The notes under the pieces were generated by a model. The model made no database searches. It was not told the DNA's origin and was given only the letters and a program-made list of their open reading frames with translations. A program made the position numbers and the translations under genes. This document shows, in pieces, positions 6,743 to 15,046 of a stretch of 42,529 nt of DNA (position 1 is the first letter of the stretch; every line of letters starts with the position of its first letter). Source of the stretch: Saccharothrix coeruleofusca (GTDB taxonomy: Bacteria; Actinomycetota; Actinomycetes; Mycobacteriales; Pseudonocardiaceae); contig NZ_BMRG01000029.1 in NCBI RefSeq assembly GCF_014648515.1, positions 3,141 to 45,669 on the forward strand, in the 5' to 3' direction.

Positions 6743-8527
6743 TCACAAGGTAATCGCGGCCCGGCCGCCGACCACGGGCACGGTGATGCTCGTCTTGGTC
6801 AGGTCGAAGTCGATCGGGCCCGCCTCCGGGTCGGGCACGGTGTCGGAGCTGTAGTTGTCGCCGAGCAGGATCAGCCCGATGCGCTGCCCGGCGGGCACGG
6901 TCTGGTCGAGCGGGCTCATCTCCCAGGTGACCGTCAGCGTCTCACCGGGGACCAGGGGCTCCGGCCGGTAGAGGGAGTGCCTGTTCTTGAGGTCGATGAG
7001 CCCTCGGGACAGCACCTTCATGCCCTTCACCCCCTCGCGGTAGGTGACGAGGTAGGCCGAGAGCGGGGTGCTCCTGGTGGTGGGGCGGACGGTGGCGGTC
7101 ATCGTGGGCGTGCCGGAGAAGCGGGTGTCCGCCGCGGCGGGCGGGGTGACCCCGAAGATCCGGTACGGCGGTTCGATCCCTGGCTGCGTCTTGAGCAGCG
7201 GGCCCACCTTGGTGTCGCGGACCATGTGGAAGTCGGCCGACGCGGACGGCTCGGTGGTGAGCGGCGCGGAGCCGTTGACCATGTCACCGGCGTGCAGCCG
7301 CACCGGGGTGGCGTCCTGCCGGGGCCAGGTGGAGGTGATCTCCGGGGGCGTGTTCGGTCCGGGGGTGGTCTGGCGCTGCGCGTCGACGGCGGGTTCGCGG
7401 TCGATGCCGTTGTCCAGCCCGAGCAGCCAGCGGTCCATCCACCTGCGCAGGGTCCGCTTCCAGTCGTCGTACCGCCAGTCCGACGGTGAGGAGCCGTGGT
7501 GACCGTTGAGCAACCACAGCTTGCGGGGGACTCCCTTGGCGCCGAGCGCGTTCCAGAGATCGGCGAACTGCACCGAGTCGACGTTGGCGTCGTCACGGGC
7601 CCAGGTGGTGAGCACGGGGGCGGTGAACCGGCTCATGTCGCGGACGTAGCCGTGCGCGTCCCAGAAGGCGTTGCGGTCCCCGCTGGCGGCGTCCTCAGCG
7701 GCGGCGAGGGAGGCGACGTGGCCTGCGCACACCTCTTTGGCGGCCGGCCCCGCGACCCTCTGGGCGTAGCCGGGCATGTCAGCCCAGTAGTTGGTGAGGC
7801 CGTTGGTGCGGACCCACTTGTACCAGTCGGCCACCGGCGCGGTGGGCACGATGGCCTTGAGCGCGGGCACGCCGGTCGATGCGGCGCCGACCTGGAGCGT
7901 TCCGTCGTAGGAGTGCCCGTACATGCCGACCGCGCCGGTGCTCCAGTCGGCGGTGGCGGGGGAGCCGTCGAGGTAGAAGGCCCTGCCGGAGCCCGCGAAC
8001 CAGTTGATGACCGCGGTGACCGCCGCGATGTCGTGCGGACCGCCCAGGTCCGTGCACCCGGTGGACCGGCCCGTGCCCTGGACCTGCATCTGCGCCACGG
8101 CGTACCCGCGCGGCACGAACAGGTCGGTCTTGACGTCGCCCTGGATCCTCCAGGCGAACCCAGGGCCCGCCCCGATGGCCTGACGGAGCGGGATGTCTTC
8201 GTTCTCCGGGTTCTCGTAGCCCTCGTTGTAGGGACTGGCGGTGAGCAGGACCGGCGACTTGAGCCCCTGTTCGCCCTCCCTGGGACGCATGAGGTCGACG
8301 TAGACGTGGTCCACCACGCCGTCGCCGTCGGTGTCCTCCCCCGTCTCGACCGACAGGGACTCGACGATCGCGTCGGCGTAGGAGAAGACGGGTTGGGTCT
8401 CGTTGTCGATGATGGACAGCGTCGGCGGACCGGCCGCGGCGGCGGGGGACTGGCCTGCTAACACCAGCGTCGCCACGACCGCCAGCGAGATCGCTCCGGT
8501 ACGGCGCGGCACAGCGTGTTTCCTCAC
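6743..8527 (-). CDS. Secreted CocE/NonD-family hydrolase, Xaa-Pro dipeptidyl-peptidase (S15) type
   Basis: A 594-residue alpha/beta hydrolase with a signal peptide (basic start MRKHAVPRR, hydrophobic core, AxA cleavage near residues 28-32). An acidic DTDGDGVVD stretch at about 65-73 resembles a calcium-binding loop often seen in secreted actinomycete members. The nucleophile is Ser206 in GHSYDGT. The charge relay is probably completed by an Asp in ARDDANVDS (312-313) and a His in NGHHGSS (343-344). The last third is the jelly-roll domain typical of PepX/CocE proteins (MSPLDQTVPAGQRIGLILLGDN). It should cleave X-Pro dipeptides or esters outside the cell. The GTG start follows AGGAG by five bases. 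It stands alone, convergent with the sigma gene. Confidence 0.88.
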   Translation of the reverse strand: MRKHAVPRRTGAISLAVVATLVLAGQSPAAAAGPPTLSIIDNETQPVFSYADAIVESLSVETGEDTDGDGVVDHVYVDLMRPREGEQGLKSPVLLTASPYNEGYENPENEDIPLRQAIGAGPGFAWRIQGDVKTDLFVPRGYAVAQMQVQGTGRSTGCTDLGGPHDIAAVTAVINWFAGSGRAFYLDGSPATADWSTGAVGMYGHSYDGTLQVGAASTGVPALKAIVPTAPVADWYKWVRTNGLTNYWADMPGYAQRVAGPAAKEVCAGHVASLAAAEDAASGDRNAFWDAHGYVRDMSRFTAPVLTTWARDDANVDSVQFADLWNALGAKGVPRKLWLLNGHHGSSPSDWRYDDWKRTLRRWMDRWLLGLDNGIDREPAVDAQRQTTPGPNTPPEITSTWPRQDATPVRLHAGDMVNGSAPLTTEPSASADFHMVRDTKVGPLLKTQPGIEPPYRIFGVTPPAAADTRFSGTPTMTATVRPTTRSTPLSAYLVTYREGVKGMKVLSRGLIDLKNRHSLYRPEPLVPGETLTVTWEMSPLDQTVPAGQRIGLILLGDNYSSDTVPDPEAGPIDFDLTKTSITVPVVGGRAAITL

Positions 8528-8925
8528 GGCGCTCCTGGGAGTCGTTGTGTGCTTTACAAACCGGAGAGACGTGTCCCGGATCGAGAAGGATGCTCACCTC
8601 GGACCCATGTGACCGGCCGCACATCTCGCGGAGCGTGTGCTGCCCGCGTGCGACGCGGGACGCCGCGTGCTGCCGGAAGACCCGTTCGACTCGTGCTCAT
8701 TGCCTCATCGGGCACTGTTCGCCACCTTCCCGAAGGCTCGTGTGGCCGTGCCGGGTCCGCCGTGGCACCTTCGTTTCTATAGGGTGTCCGGCTCACCCAC
8801 CCGCGTGCCGCAGGTTAAGCGTTGCGTGGGCGCACTTCACCCGATCGAATAGCGTCGGGCTGTGCGGGTGCGTGTTTTACTGAGCTCGTCGGCGAGATCG
8901 TCACTTGTCGGAAAGGGCGTTCCTG
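8528..8925. other. Long divergent spacer upstream of the secreted peptidase and a small ORF
   Basis: About 400 bases with no supportable gene. Reading frames here lack ribosome sites and show no coding bias. TTGCGT (8822-8827), 17 bases, TCGAAT (8845-8850) is a possible promoter reading right, but the match is modest. I found no long palindrome. Confidence 0.4.
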
Positions 8926-9000
8926 ATGAGTATTCCCGTTATTCGCATGACCGACGTTCCGCCGGGGGCGCGCCCCGGCCGCCGCCCCGCCTGGCCATGA
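8926..9000 (+). CDS. Possible 24-residue leader peptide ORF overlapping the next gene
   Basis: ATG at 8926 opens a 24-codon frame (begins MSIPVIRMTDVPPG, rich in Pro and Arg towards the end) whose TGA overlaps the ATG of the following ORF as ATGA (8997-9000). This is the usual mark of translational coupling. A weak purine-rich site (GGAAAGGG) lies 9-16 bases upstream. It may be a short coupled gene, or the overlap may be chance. It is too short to judge from composition. Confidence 0.35.
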   Translation: MSIPVIRMTDVPPGARPGRRPAWP

Positions 9001-9272
9001 CCGCGCTGTCGGTCGCCAGGGCCCAGTCCGAGCGCTGGTGGAGCTACTACGACCAGGGCACGGGCGGGCGTCCGAAGCCGGGCACGCGGGTGCTGCTGCG
9101 GGACGGGCGCGCGGGCACGGTCACCGCGTACGAGGGCAGTTGGAAAGCGGTCACCTTTCCGGTGAGAATCGATCGGACGGGGCAGACGCTGATGCTGCTG
9201 CTGTCCGAAGTCACCGTGCTCGTCGTCGGCGCGGAGTCCGATCCCGAGGCGAATGCGCGGCACGCCGGGTAG
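8997..9272 (+). CDS. Small hypothetical protein with SH3-like central segment
   Basis: A 91-residue protein that I do not recognise. The N-terminal third is helical and aromatic (RAQSERWWSYYDQG). The centre (about 32-75) reads like a small beta barrel: PGTRVLLRDGRAGTVT, a glycine turn, FPVRIDRTGQTLMLLLSEVTVLVV. The tail is charged. The frame can be extended upstream to a GTG at 8862, but that part uses a TTA codon and has no ribosome site, so I start at 8997, where the codon overlaps a 24-codon ORF. No function is assigned. It could bind nucleic acid or protein, but nothing in the sequence proves that. Confidence 0.55.
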   Translation: MTALSVARAQSERWWSYYDQGTGGRPKPGTRVLLRDGRAGTVTAYEGSWKAVTFPVRIDRTGQTLMLLLSEVTVLVVGAESDPEANARHAG

Positions 9273-9413
9273 TCGGTTCGCCCGGTCGAATTAAGGCCGA
9301 AGGGGAAACCCGGTAAAGACGTGCCCGATTGATCGTGCAAACAAATTCCACCGCGCCCGGCGCGGCGGAATCGAATGCCCTCGCGCCCGCCCGCACGCCG
9401 ACGCGGACGTGCC

Positions 9414-9419
9414 TAGCCT
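9414..9419 (+). promoter_or_regulatory. -10 element TAGCCT of a leaderless serine hydrolase gene
   Basis: TAGCCT matches the actinomycete TAnnnT -10 pattern and ends six bases before the GTG start at 9426. There is no ribosome site, so transcription probably begins at or next to the start codon. Confidence 0.6.
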
Positions 9420-9425
9420 GGCGGC

Positions 9426-10562
9426 GTGACCAACATCAACGGCAGCAACGACCCCCGGTTCGACGCCGTCCGCGCCGAGCTGGAGCGCAACCTCGCCTCC
9501 GGTGAGGAGCTGGGCGTCTCCCTGTTCCTCGACGTCGACGGCGAGGCCGCCGTCGACCTGTGGGGCGGCTTCCGGGACTTGGCCCGCACCACCGCCTGGG
9601 ACGAGCGCACCATCACCAACGTGTGGTCCACCACGAAGACCGTCACCAGCCTGGCCGCACTGGTGCTGGTCGACCGAGGTGGACTCGACCTGGACGCGCC
9701 GGTGGCCCGCTACTGGCCGGAGTTCGCCGAGAACGGCAAGGACCGCGTCCTGGTCCGCCACCTGCTCTCGCACACCTCCGGTGTCGCCGGGCTGGACCAG
9801 CCCGGCACCGTCGAGGACCTCTACGACTGGGACAAGGCCACCGCCCGGATGGCGGCCCAGGCCCCGTGGTGGGAGCCGGGAACGGCCTCCGGCTACCACA
9901 TGACCAACTACGGCCACCTGGTCGGCGAGGTCGTGCGGCGGGTCAGCGGGAAGACGCTCAAGCGGTTCGTGGCCGAGGAGATCGCGGGCCCGCTGGGCGC
10001 GGACTTCCAGATCGGCGCGGCCGAGCGGGACTGGGACCGGATCGCGGAGCTCGTGCCGCCGCCGCCGGTCGACCGCGCGGCGCTGGCGTCGGGTGGCGAG
10101 CTGATGCTCAAGGTCGTCACCGGTCCCGTCGTGCAGGCCGAGGACGCCGCCACGCCCGCGTGGCGGCTGGCCGACGTCGGCGCGGCCAACGGGCACGGCA
10201 ACGCCCGCTCGGTGGCGCGCGTGCTGTCGGTGCTGGCGCGCGGCGGCGAGGTCGACGGCGTGCGGCTGCTCGGCCCCGGCACCATCGACCTGATCTTCGA
10301 CGAGCAGGCGGCGGGCGTGGACCTGGGCATCGGCGTCCCGCTGCGCTGGGGCGTCGGCTACGGGCTGCGCGAGCCCGCGACCGTCCCGTGGCTCCCCGAG
10401 GGCCGGGTCTGCTTCTGGGCGGGCTGGGGCGGGTCGGTGGTCATCGCGGACCTCGACCGGAGGATCACGCTCTCCTACGTGATGAACCGGATGGGGCAGG
10501 GCCTCATCGGCTCCGAGCGCACCGCCGCCTACGTCCGGGCCGTCTACGACGCGCTGGGCTGA
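9426..10562 (+). CDS. Serine hydrolase of the beta-lactamase/EstB esterase family
   Basis: A 378-residue beta-lactamase-fold enzyme. The SxxK motif is STTK at residues 68-71. The second catalytic residue is likely Tyr157 in GYHMTNYG. The HTSG motif near 116-119 is also typical. Relatives hydrolyse ester bonds (EstB) or act as D-aminopeptidases; the substrate cannot be told. There is no signal peptide, so it acts in the cytoplasm. It overlaps the end of the facing TetR gene by 19 bases (10544-10562). The GTG start at 9426 lies just after a TAGCCT -10 element with no ribosome site, as for leaderless mRNA. Confidence 0.87.
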   Translation: MTNINGSNDPRFDAVRAELERNLASGEELGVSLFLDVDGEAAVDLWGGFRDLARTTAWDERTITNVWSTTKTVTSLAALVLVDRGGLDLDAPVARYWPEFAENGKDRVLVRHLLSHTSGVAGLDQPGTVEDLYDWDKATARMAAQAPWWEPGTASGYHMTNYGHLVGEVVRRVSGKTLKRFVAEEIAGPLGADFQIGAAERDWDRIAELVPPPPVDRAALASGGELMLKVVTGPVVQAEDAATPAWRLADVGAANGHGNARSVARVLSVLARGGEVDGVRLLGPGTIDLIFDEQAAGVDLGIGVPLRWGVGYGLREPATVPWLPEGRVCFWAGWGGSVVIADLDRRITLSYVMNRMGQGLIGSERTAAYVRAVYDALG

Positions 10563-11134
10563 ACCGAGCCGGGCTGACCCGTCAGGGGGCTCACCCCCGC
10601 CACGGCCAGCCGGAACAGCCGCTCGGCCTGGGCGGCCGGGTCGGGGTGCCGCTCGGTGGCCGTGGTGATGCCGACGATCAGCGTGAGCAGGTCGGCGACG
10701 GTGACGTCCTGGGCCACCACGCCGTCCCGCGCGGCCCGGCGCACCAGCGGGTCCGCCGCCCGCATCAGGTCCGCCGCGCAGGCGCTGTCGTGCACCGCCT
10801 CGGCGTCGTAGGCCAGGGCGGCGGCCAGGCCGCCCGTGGCGACGCAGTAGGCGACGACCTCGCCCAGCCACGTCAGCAGCGCTTCCCGGCTGTCGGCCTC
10901 GCCGAGCAGTTCGCCCGCGCGGACGCCCAGCGCCTCGATCTGGTCCTTGGCCACCGCTTCCAGCAGGGCGCGGCGGGTGGGGAAGTGCCTGCGCACGGTC
11001 GCCGAGCCGACCCCCGCGACGCGGGCGATCCGCTCCAGGGAGGCGTTGGGGCCGTGCGCGGCGACCTCCTCCCCGGCCACCGCGAGGATGCGCGCGTAGT
11101 TGCGCCGGGCATCGGCGCGCAGGCGGTCCGGCAT
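10544..11134 (-). CDS. TetR-family repressor controlling the divergent NmrA-type SDR gene
   Basis: A 196-residue TetR protein. The N-terminal DNA-binding domain (about 5-55) includes RNYARILAVAGEEVAAHGPNASLERIARVAGVGSATVRRHFPTRRALLEAV. The C-terminal ligand domain has the ending common in regulators of NAD(P)-dependent reductases in actinomycetes. ATG at 11134 follows GGAGGT by seven bases. A GTG nine bases further up lies inside that ribosome site, so it is rejected. The spacer to the next gene has two matching palindromes that form a clear operator, so it probably represses itself and the SDR gene. Its 3' end overlaps the facing hydrolase gene. Confidence 0.9.
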   Translation of the reverse strand: MPDRLRADARRNYARILAVAGEEVAAHGPNASLERIARVAGVGSATVRRHFPTRRALLEAVAKDQIEALGVRAGELLGEADSREALLTWLGEVVAYCVATGGLAAALAYDAEAVHDSACAADLMRAADPLVRRAARDGVVAQDVTVADLLTLIVGITTATERHPDPAAQAERLFRLAVAGVSPLTGQPGSVQPSAS

Positions 11135-11154
11135 GGCGCTCACCTCCGTGTTTG

Positions 11155-11213
11155 CTAAATGGCGGGGTCCGCCATATCGTAGCGGGACCTAAACGGCGGA
11201 CCCCGCCATTTAG
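11155..11213. promoter_or_regulatory. Double TetR operator between the repressor and the NmrA-type SDR gene
   Basis: CTAAATGGCGGGGTCCGCC (11155-11173) is repeated perfectly inverted at 11195-11213. Each arm is itself a palindrome of 7-3-7 form: ATGGCGGGGTCCGCCAT at 11159-11175, and the same with one change at 11193-11209. Centres are 34 bases apart. Two such sites in a divergent spacer are the classical layout for a TetR repressor acting on both genes. Confidence 0.85.
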
Positions 11214-11237
11214 CTCCCGAGTGCCCGAGGAGCACCC

Positions 11238-12173
11238 ATGTCCCACAATTCCACGCCGAGTTCCGCACCCGTCCTGGTCACCGGAGCCAACGGCAGGCAG
11301 GGCGGCGCCACCGTCCGCGCCCTGCTCGCGGCGGGCATCCCCGTCCGCGCCCTGGTGCGCGACCCGGCCACCGACCGGGCCAAGGCCGTCGAGGCGCTGG
11401 GCGCCGAACTGGTCACCGGCGACCTGGGCGACCGCGACTCCCTGACCAGGGCCGCGCAGGGGGCGCGTGCGGTGTTCTCCGTGTCGCTGCCCGCCTTCAC
11501 CCCGGACGGCTTCGACTTCTCGATGGAGGTCACCCACGGCGTCAACCTCATCGAGGCCGCGAAGGCCGCCGGGGTGCCGCAGTTCGTGCACTCCTCCGTG
11601 ACCGGCGCGGACCAGCACACCGAGACCCCCGGCTGGGCCGAGGGCCGCTGGGCGGTGCTGGAGCCCGTCATGAACGCCAAGAGCGCCGTCCAGGAGCGGG
11701 TGCGCGAAGCGGGCTTCCCGCACTGGACGCTGCTCAAGCCGGGCTTCTTCATGGAGAACTTCCTGCCGTCGATGGCCTTCCTGTTCCCGCGCGGCATCGA
11801 CGGCGGCATCGTCAGCGTGCTCAAGCCGGACACCCGGCTGTCCCTGATCGCCGTGGAGGACATCGGCAAGGCCGCCGCCGCGGCCATCGCCGACCCGGAC
11901 AAGTTCGACCGGGTCGAGCTGGAGCTGGCGGGCGAGCACCTGTCCATGACCGAGATCGCCGAAGTCCTCGCCCGCGTGCTGGACAAGCCGCTGACCGCGC
12001 CGGAGATGACCCTGGAGCAGGCGATGGCCGCCGGGATGCCGCCGATGGGCGCCTCGCACGAGTGGATCAACACGGCGGGCCAGCCCGCCCGCCCCGAGTA
12101 CGCGTGGGAGCTCGGCCTGTCCACCACCTCCTTCGAGGAGTGGGTCCGGAAGAACCTGCGGGACGCGGCGTGA
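11238..12173 (+). CDS. NmrA/HSCARG-family NAD(P)-binding reductase-like protein
   Basis: A 311-residue atypical short-chain dehydrogenase. The Rossmann motif VTGANGRQGG is at about residues 14-23, followed by ALVRDP and a DLGD acidic turn. The central segment (FVHSSVTGA, MNAKSAVQERVREAGFPHWTLLKPGFFMENF) is typical of NmrA-like proteins, in which the usual active-site Tyr-Lys pair is modified; here Lys in MNAKSAVQ is conserved. Relatives act as redox sensors, quinone reductases or isomerase-like enzymes. A GAGGAG site precedes ATG. The downstream esterase start overlaps its stop. The paired TetR and its two operators suggest induction by a small electrophile or similar ligand (inference). Confidence 0.9.
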   Translation: MSHNSTPSSAPVLVTGANGRQGGATVRALLAAGIPVRALVRDPATDRAKAVEALGAELVTGDLGDRDSLTRAAQGARAVFSVSLPAFTPDGFDFSMEVTHGVNLIEAAKAAGVPQFVHSSVTGADQHTETPGWAEGRWAVLEPVMNAKSAVQERVREAGFPHWTLLKPGFFMENFLPSMAFLFPRGIDGGIVSVLKPDTRLSLIAVEDIGKAAAAAIADPDKFDRVELELAGEHLSMTEIAEVLARVLDKPLTAPEMTLEQAMAAGMPPMGASHEWINTAGQPARPEYAWELGLSTTSFEEWVRKNLRDAA

Positions 12174-13441
12174 CCGCCACGTCTCCGGTAAGCGCTTTCA
12201 CCAGCGCCCGGCTGCGGCGCTTCGAGGCCGACGCCGCCACCGACCCGGACACCGCGCTGGCCGGGCTGGTCGCCGACCTGCGGGCGGCCGGTGGCCCGCT
12301 GGTGGAGCGGGTCTCGCCCGAGGAGGTCGACGTGACCTTCGTGCACGTCGCCGACGCGGGCTCGGTGGCGCTGCGCACCACCCTGCTGCGCCTGCCCTCG
12401 CACGAGGAGCACGCGCCGCTGCGGCGGATCGAGGGCACCGACGTGTGGCACCTGACGGTGCGGGCGGCCTCCGACACCGCCGTCGCGTACTCCTTCCTGC
12501 ACGACCCGCCGCCGGTCTTCGCCTCCCCGGCCGAGGCGCTGGCCGTGTACTCCGACGAGCGGCGGGCCGGGGAGCACCTGCTGGCCCGCGAGACCGCCAC
12601 CACCGCCGACCCGCACAACCCGATCCGGGCGCCGAGGGAACTCGTCATCGGCGACGAAGAGGTGTTCGACTCGGTGCTCGTGCTGCCGGACAGCCCTTAC
12701 GTCCACCTGGCCGCCGACGGCCCGACGCCCGCGCTGGACGAGCACGAGCTCGACGGCAGGCGGATCAGCGTCTACCAGCCGGACGGCACCGCCCCCGGCG
12801 ACGCGCTGCCGCTGGTGGTCGTGCTCGACGGGGAAGTGGGCATCCGGGGCGGCGTCCACCGCAGGCTGGACGCCGCGATCGCGGCCGGGGAACTGCCGCC
12901 GCTGCGCGCGGTGTTCTGGCACAACCGGACGCTGACCTCCCGCATGGGCGAGCTGTCGTGCAACCCCGCCCTGGCCGACGCCCTGGCCGATGAGCTGATC
13001 CCGTTCCTCGCCGAGCGCTACGGCGTGCCGGGGGACGCCTCCCGGCGGGTCATCGCGGGGTTCAGCCTGGGCGGGCTGGCCACCGCGCACATCGCGCTCA
13101 CCCGGCCGGACGCCTTCGGTGCGGCGCTGCCCATGTCCGGCGCGCTGTGGTACACCCCGGCCCCCGGCGACGAGCCGAGCGGGTGGCTGATCCGGCAGTA
13201 CGAGCGGGAACCCACCCGCCCCACCGCCGTCTACCTCACGGTGGGGCAGTTGGAGGACGTCCCGGTCGACTACCCCGGCGTGGCGGCCGGGACCACGTGG
13301 GTCGGCTCCACCCGCCAGTTCCGCGACACCTTGCGGGACAAGGGGTACGACCTGCGCGGCTACCGGGAGGTCCCGTCCGGGCACGAGCTGGTCAACCTGC
13401 ACCTGGCGGTGGTCGACGGGCTGGCGGCGCTGCTGCGGTGA
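12170..13441 (+). CDS. Enterochelin-esterase-like (Fes-type) alpha/beta hydrolase
   Basis: A 423-residue protein with the two-part layout of Fes esterases: an N-terminal beta-sandwich of about 190 residues (EEVDVTFVHVADAGSVALRTT, VWHLTVRAASDTAVAYSFLHDP) and a catalytic esterase-D-like domain. The nucleophile is Ser in GFSLGGLA. The Asp is probably in VGQLEDVPVD and the His is in PSGHEL near the end. Fes hydrolyses ferric enterobactin in the cytoplasm to release iron, but actinomycete relatives may act on other esters, and no siderophore genes are in this window. The GTG start overlaps the NmrA gene stop by four bases (GTGA, 12170-12173), so the two form one operon under the TetR operators. 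It ends 12 bases from the next facing gene. Confidence 0.85.
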   Translation: MTATSPVSAFTSARLRRFEADAATDPDTALAGLVADLRAAGGPLVERVSPEEVDVTFVHVADAGSVALRTTLLRLPSHEEHAPLRRIEGTDVWHLTVRAASDTAVAYSFLHDPPPVFASPAEALAVYSDERRAGEHLLARETATTADPHNPIRAPRELVIGDEEVFDSVLVLPDSPYVHLAADGPTPALDEHELDGRRISVYQPDGTAPGDALPLVVVLDGEVGIRGGVHRRLDAAIAAGELPPLRAVFWHNRTLTSRMGELSCNPALADALADELIPFLAERYGVPGDASRRVIAGFSLGGLATAHIALTRPDAFGAALPMSGALWYTPAPGDEPSGWLIRQYEREPTRPTAVYLTVGQLEDVPVDYPGVAAGTTWVGSTRQFRDTLRDKGYDLRGYREVPSGHELVNLHLAVVDGLAALLR

Positions 13442-13453
13442 CGCCCGCCCGCG

Positions 13454-14029
13454 TCACGCACGCGGCCACGTCCCGAAGGTGGCGCGCACGACCGAGCCGA
13501 TCAGCTCGTCCACGTCCTGGCCCTCGTGCGGCTTGAGGGCCCCGTCCACCAGCAGCACGCTCATCCCCTGCACCACCGCCCAGATGCCGGTGCACAGGGC
13601 CTCGCCCTGCGGCTCGCCCAGGTCGACCTCCAGCGCCTCGGCGACCGCGACCACGACGTCGCGGGCGGCGGCCCGCGCCGCCGCGTTCGTGCCGCACACC
13701 CGGCCCACCATCAGGTGGAACAAGCCGGGGTTGGCCATGGCGTAGTGGATCGCCGCCGAGACGACCCGGACCAGCCGGTCATCCGGCCCGGCCTGGGCCG
13801 CCGCGGCGGCGATCCGCGCGCCCACCTGCTGGAAGCCGTGCACGGCCACGGCCGCCAGCAGGTCGTCCTTGTCGGCGTAGTGGCGGTAGGGGGCGTTCGG
13901 GGACACCCCGGCCGCGCGGGCCACCGACCGCAGCGAGAGCTGGTCCGAACCCGTGGTCTCCACCAGCTCCAGCGCCGAGCGCAGCAGGCTCGCCCGCAGG
14001 TCGCCGTGGTGGTAGGCCGCGCCCTTCAC
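13454..14029 (-). CDS. TetR/AcrR-family regulator with WHG-type C-terminal domain
   Basis: A 191-residue TetR protein. The DNA-binding domain is KGAAYHHGDLRASLLRSALELVETTGSDQLSLRSVARAAGVSPNAPYRHYADKDDLLAAV, the YHHGDL start being typical of the subfamily with the TetR_C_33 (WHG) ligand domain. The C-terminal part (about 75-185) fits that domain. The GTG start at 14029 overlaps the stop of the upstream MmyB-like regulator by four bases (GTGA), so the two regulators are translated together. No palindrome is visible close by, and the promoter is that of the upstream gene. The target is unknown. It may act on the divergent MBL/esterase pair together with its neighbour (inference). Confidence 0.88.
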   Translation of the reverse strand: MKGAAYHHGDLRASLLRSALELVETTGSDQLSLRSVARAAGVSPNAPYRHYADKDDLLAAVAVHGFQQVGARIAAAAAQAGPDDRLVRVVSAAIHYAMANPGLFHLMVGRVCGTNAAARAAARDVVVAVAEALEVDLGEPQGEALCTGIWAVVQGMSVLLVDGALKPHEGQDVDELIGSVVRATFGTWPRA

Positions 14030-14898
14030 GTTGACATCGTACGCGCGGCCCGGCCTTCCACCGCCCGCGCGAGCAGGGTGAGCGCGGCCTGCGACGGCGA
14101 GCCCTGCTCGGCGGTGACGAAGGTCAGCCGGTGCTCGGGGGCGTGCGGCAGCAGCAGCGCCTGCTGCTTCACCGTCAGCTCGCCCACCAGCGGGTGCCGC
14201 ATCCGGTGCTCGGTGTTGTCGCACTCGCGCACCCGGTGGTCGGCCCACATCGCGGCGAACTCCTCGCTGCCGGTGACCAGCTCGCCGATCAGCGTGCTCA
14301 GCTCGCGGTCCTCCGGGTGCCTGCCCGCCACCAGCCGCAGGTGCCCGACCATGGCCCGCGCCTTGACCTCCCAGCGCGGGTACAGCTCGCGGGTGTGCGC
14401 GTCCAGGAACACCAGCCGGGCCATGTTCGGGCGCTCGTCCGGGTGCCGCGGGGCGTCCTGGTCCAGGTGGCCGGCGAACAGGGCGTGCCCCAGCGGGTTC
14501 CACGCCAGCACGTCGGTGCGCCGCCCCAGCAGCACGGCGGGCACGTGCGCCATGCTCGCCATCAGCTCGGCGGTGGCGGGCGCGACGTGCTCGACCGGGG
14601 GCGGCGGCACGGCCCGGCGGCGCGGCCGGGCCAGCGCGCGCAGGTGCTCGCGCTCGTCGGGGTCCAGCCGCAGGGCGCGGGCGATGCCGTCGATGACCTC
14701 GTTCGAGGCGTTCAACGACTGGCCCTGCTCCAACCGGATGTAGTAGGAGGCGCTGACCCCGGCCAGGCCGGCGACCTCCTCGCGGCGCAGCCCCGGCACC
14801 CGGCGCCGCTCGCCGTAGGTGTCCAGGCCGACGTCCTGCGGGCGCAGCCTGGCCCGACACGCCTGCAAGTACTCGGCGAGCTGTCCCGATCCGCTCAT
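14026..14898 (-). CDS. XRE-family MmyB-like regulator divergent from an MBL hydrolase
   Basis: A 290-residue protein with an N-terminal XRE helix-turn-helix (about 8-78: LAEYLQACRARLRPQDVGL, RRVPGLRREEVAGLAGVSASYYIRLEQG) and a C-terminal PAS-like MmyB ligand domain (about 105-270: VLLGRRTDVLAWNPLGHALF, TLIGELVTGSEEFAAMWADH, HPLVGELTVKQQALLLP). MmyB-like (MltR) proteins commonly sit divergent from an oxidoreductase or hydrolase that they control and are thought to sense fatty-acid-like ligands. Here the divergent gene is an MBL-fold hydrolase. A CATACT -10 element six bases before ATG suggests a leaderless mRNA. Its stop overlaps the start of a TetR gene. Confidence 0.92.
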   Translation of the reverse strand: MSGSGQLAEYLQACRARLRPQDVGLDTYGERRRVPGLRREEVAGLAGVSASYYIRLEQGQSLNASNEVIDGIARALRLDPDEREHLRALARPRRRAVPPPPVEHVAPATAELMASMAHVPAVLLGRRTDVLAWNPLGHALFAGHLDQDAPRHPDERPNMARLVFLDAHTRELYPRWEVKARAMVGHLRLVAGRHPEDRELSTLIGELVTGSEEFAAMWADHRVRECDNTEHRMRHPLVGELTVKQQALLLPHAPEHRLTFVTAEQGSPSQAALTLLARAVEGRAARTMST

Positions 14899-14904
14899 AC
14901 CGCC

Positions 14905-14910
14905 AGTATG
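14905..14910 (-). promoter_or_regulatory. -10 element CATACT of a leaderless MmyB-like regulator gene
   Basis: Read on the minus strand, CATACT lies six bases before the ATG at 14898 with no ribosome site between. Same layout as the other MmyB-like genes here. A -35 element is not clear. Confidence 0.5.
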
Positions 14911-15046
14911 CGTCGCGCGCACGCGCGGAACCTGACCACGCCAGTGGTAGGAAAGACGCGATCTGGTTGGGCGCGCGCTCCTCGGGTGACGGTGGACCGG
15001 TCCGCTCCGGCGGAACCGTCCGCACAGTCCCAGGAGGACCACGAGC

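Noticed and set aside
8862-8996. Upstream extension of the small protein gene to GTG at 8862
   Set aside because: The extension uses a TTA codon, has no ribosome site and shows no protein-like pattern; ATG at 8997 gives a compact protein.
9291-12059. A 922-codon open frame on the minus strand across the hydrolase, TetR and NmrA genes
   Set aside because: It is antisense to three well-supported genes, has low-complexity Arg/Gly/His/Val composition and no domain. Long shadow frames are normal at this GC content.
12170-13441. Siderophore uptake locus around the Fes-like esterase
   Set aside because: No siderophore synthesis or transport genes are near; the gene is coupled to an NmrA-type SDR under a TetR, so an iron role is not supported here.
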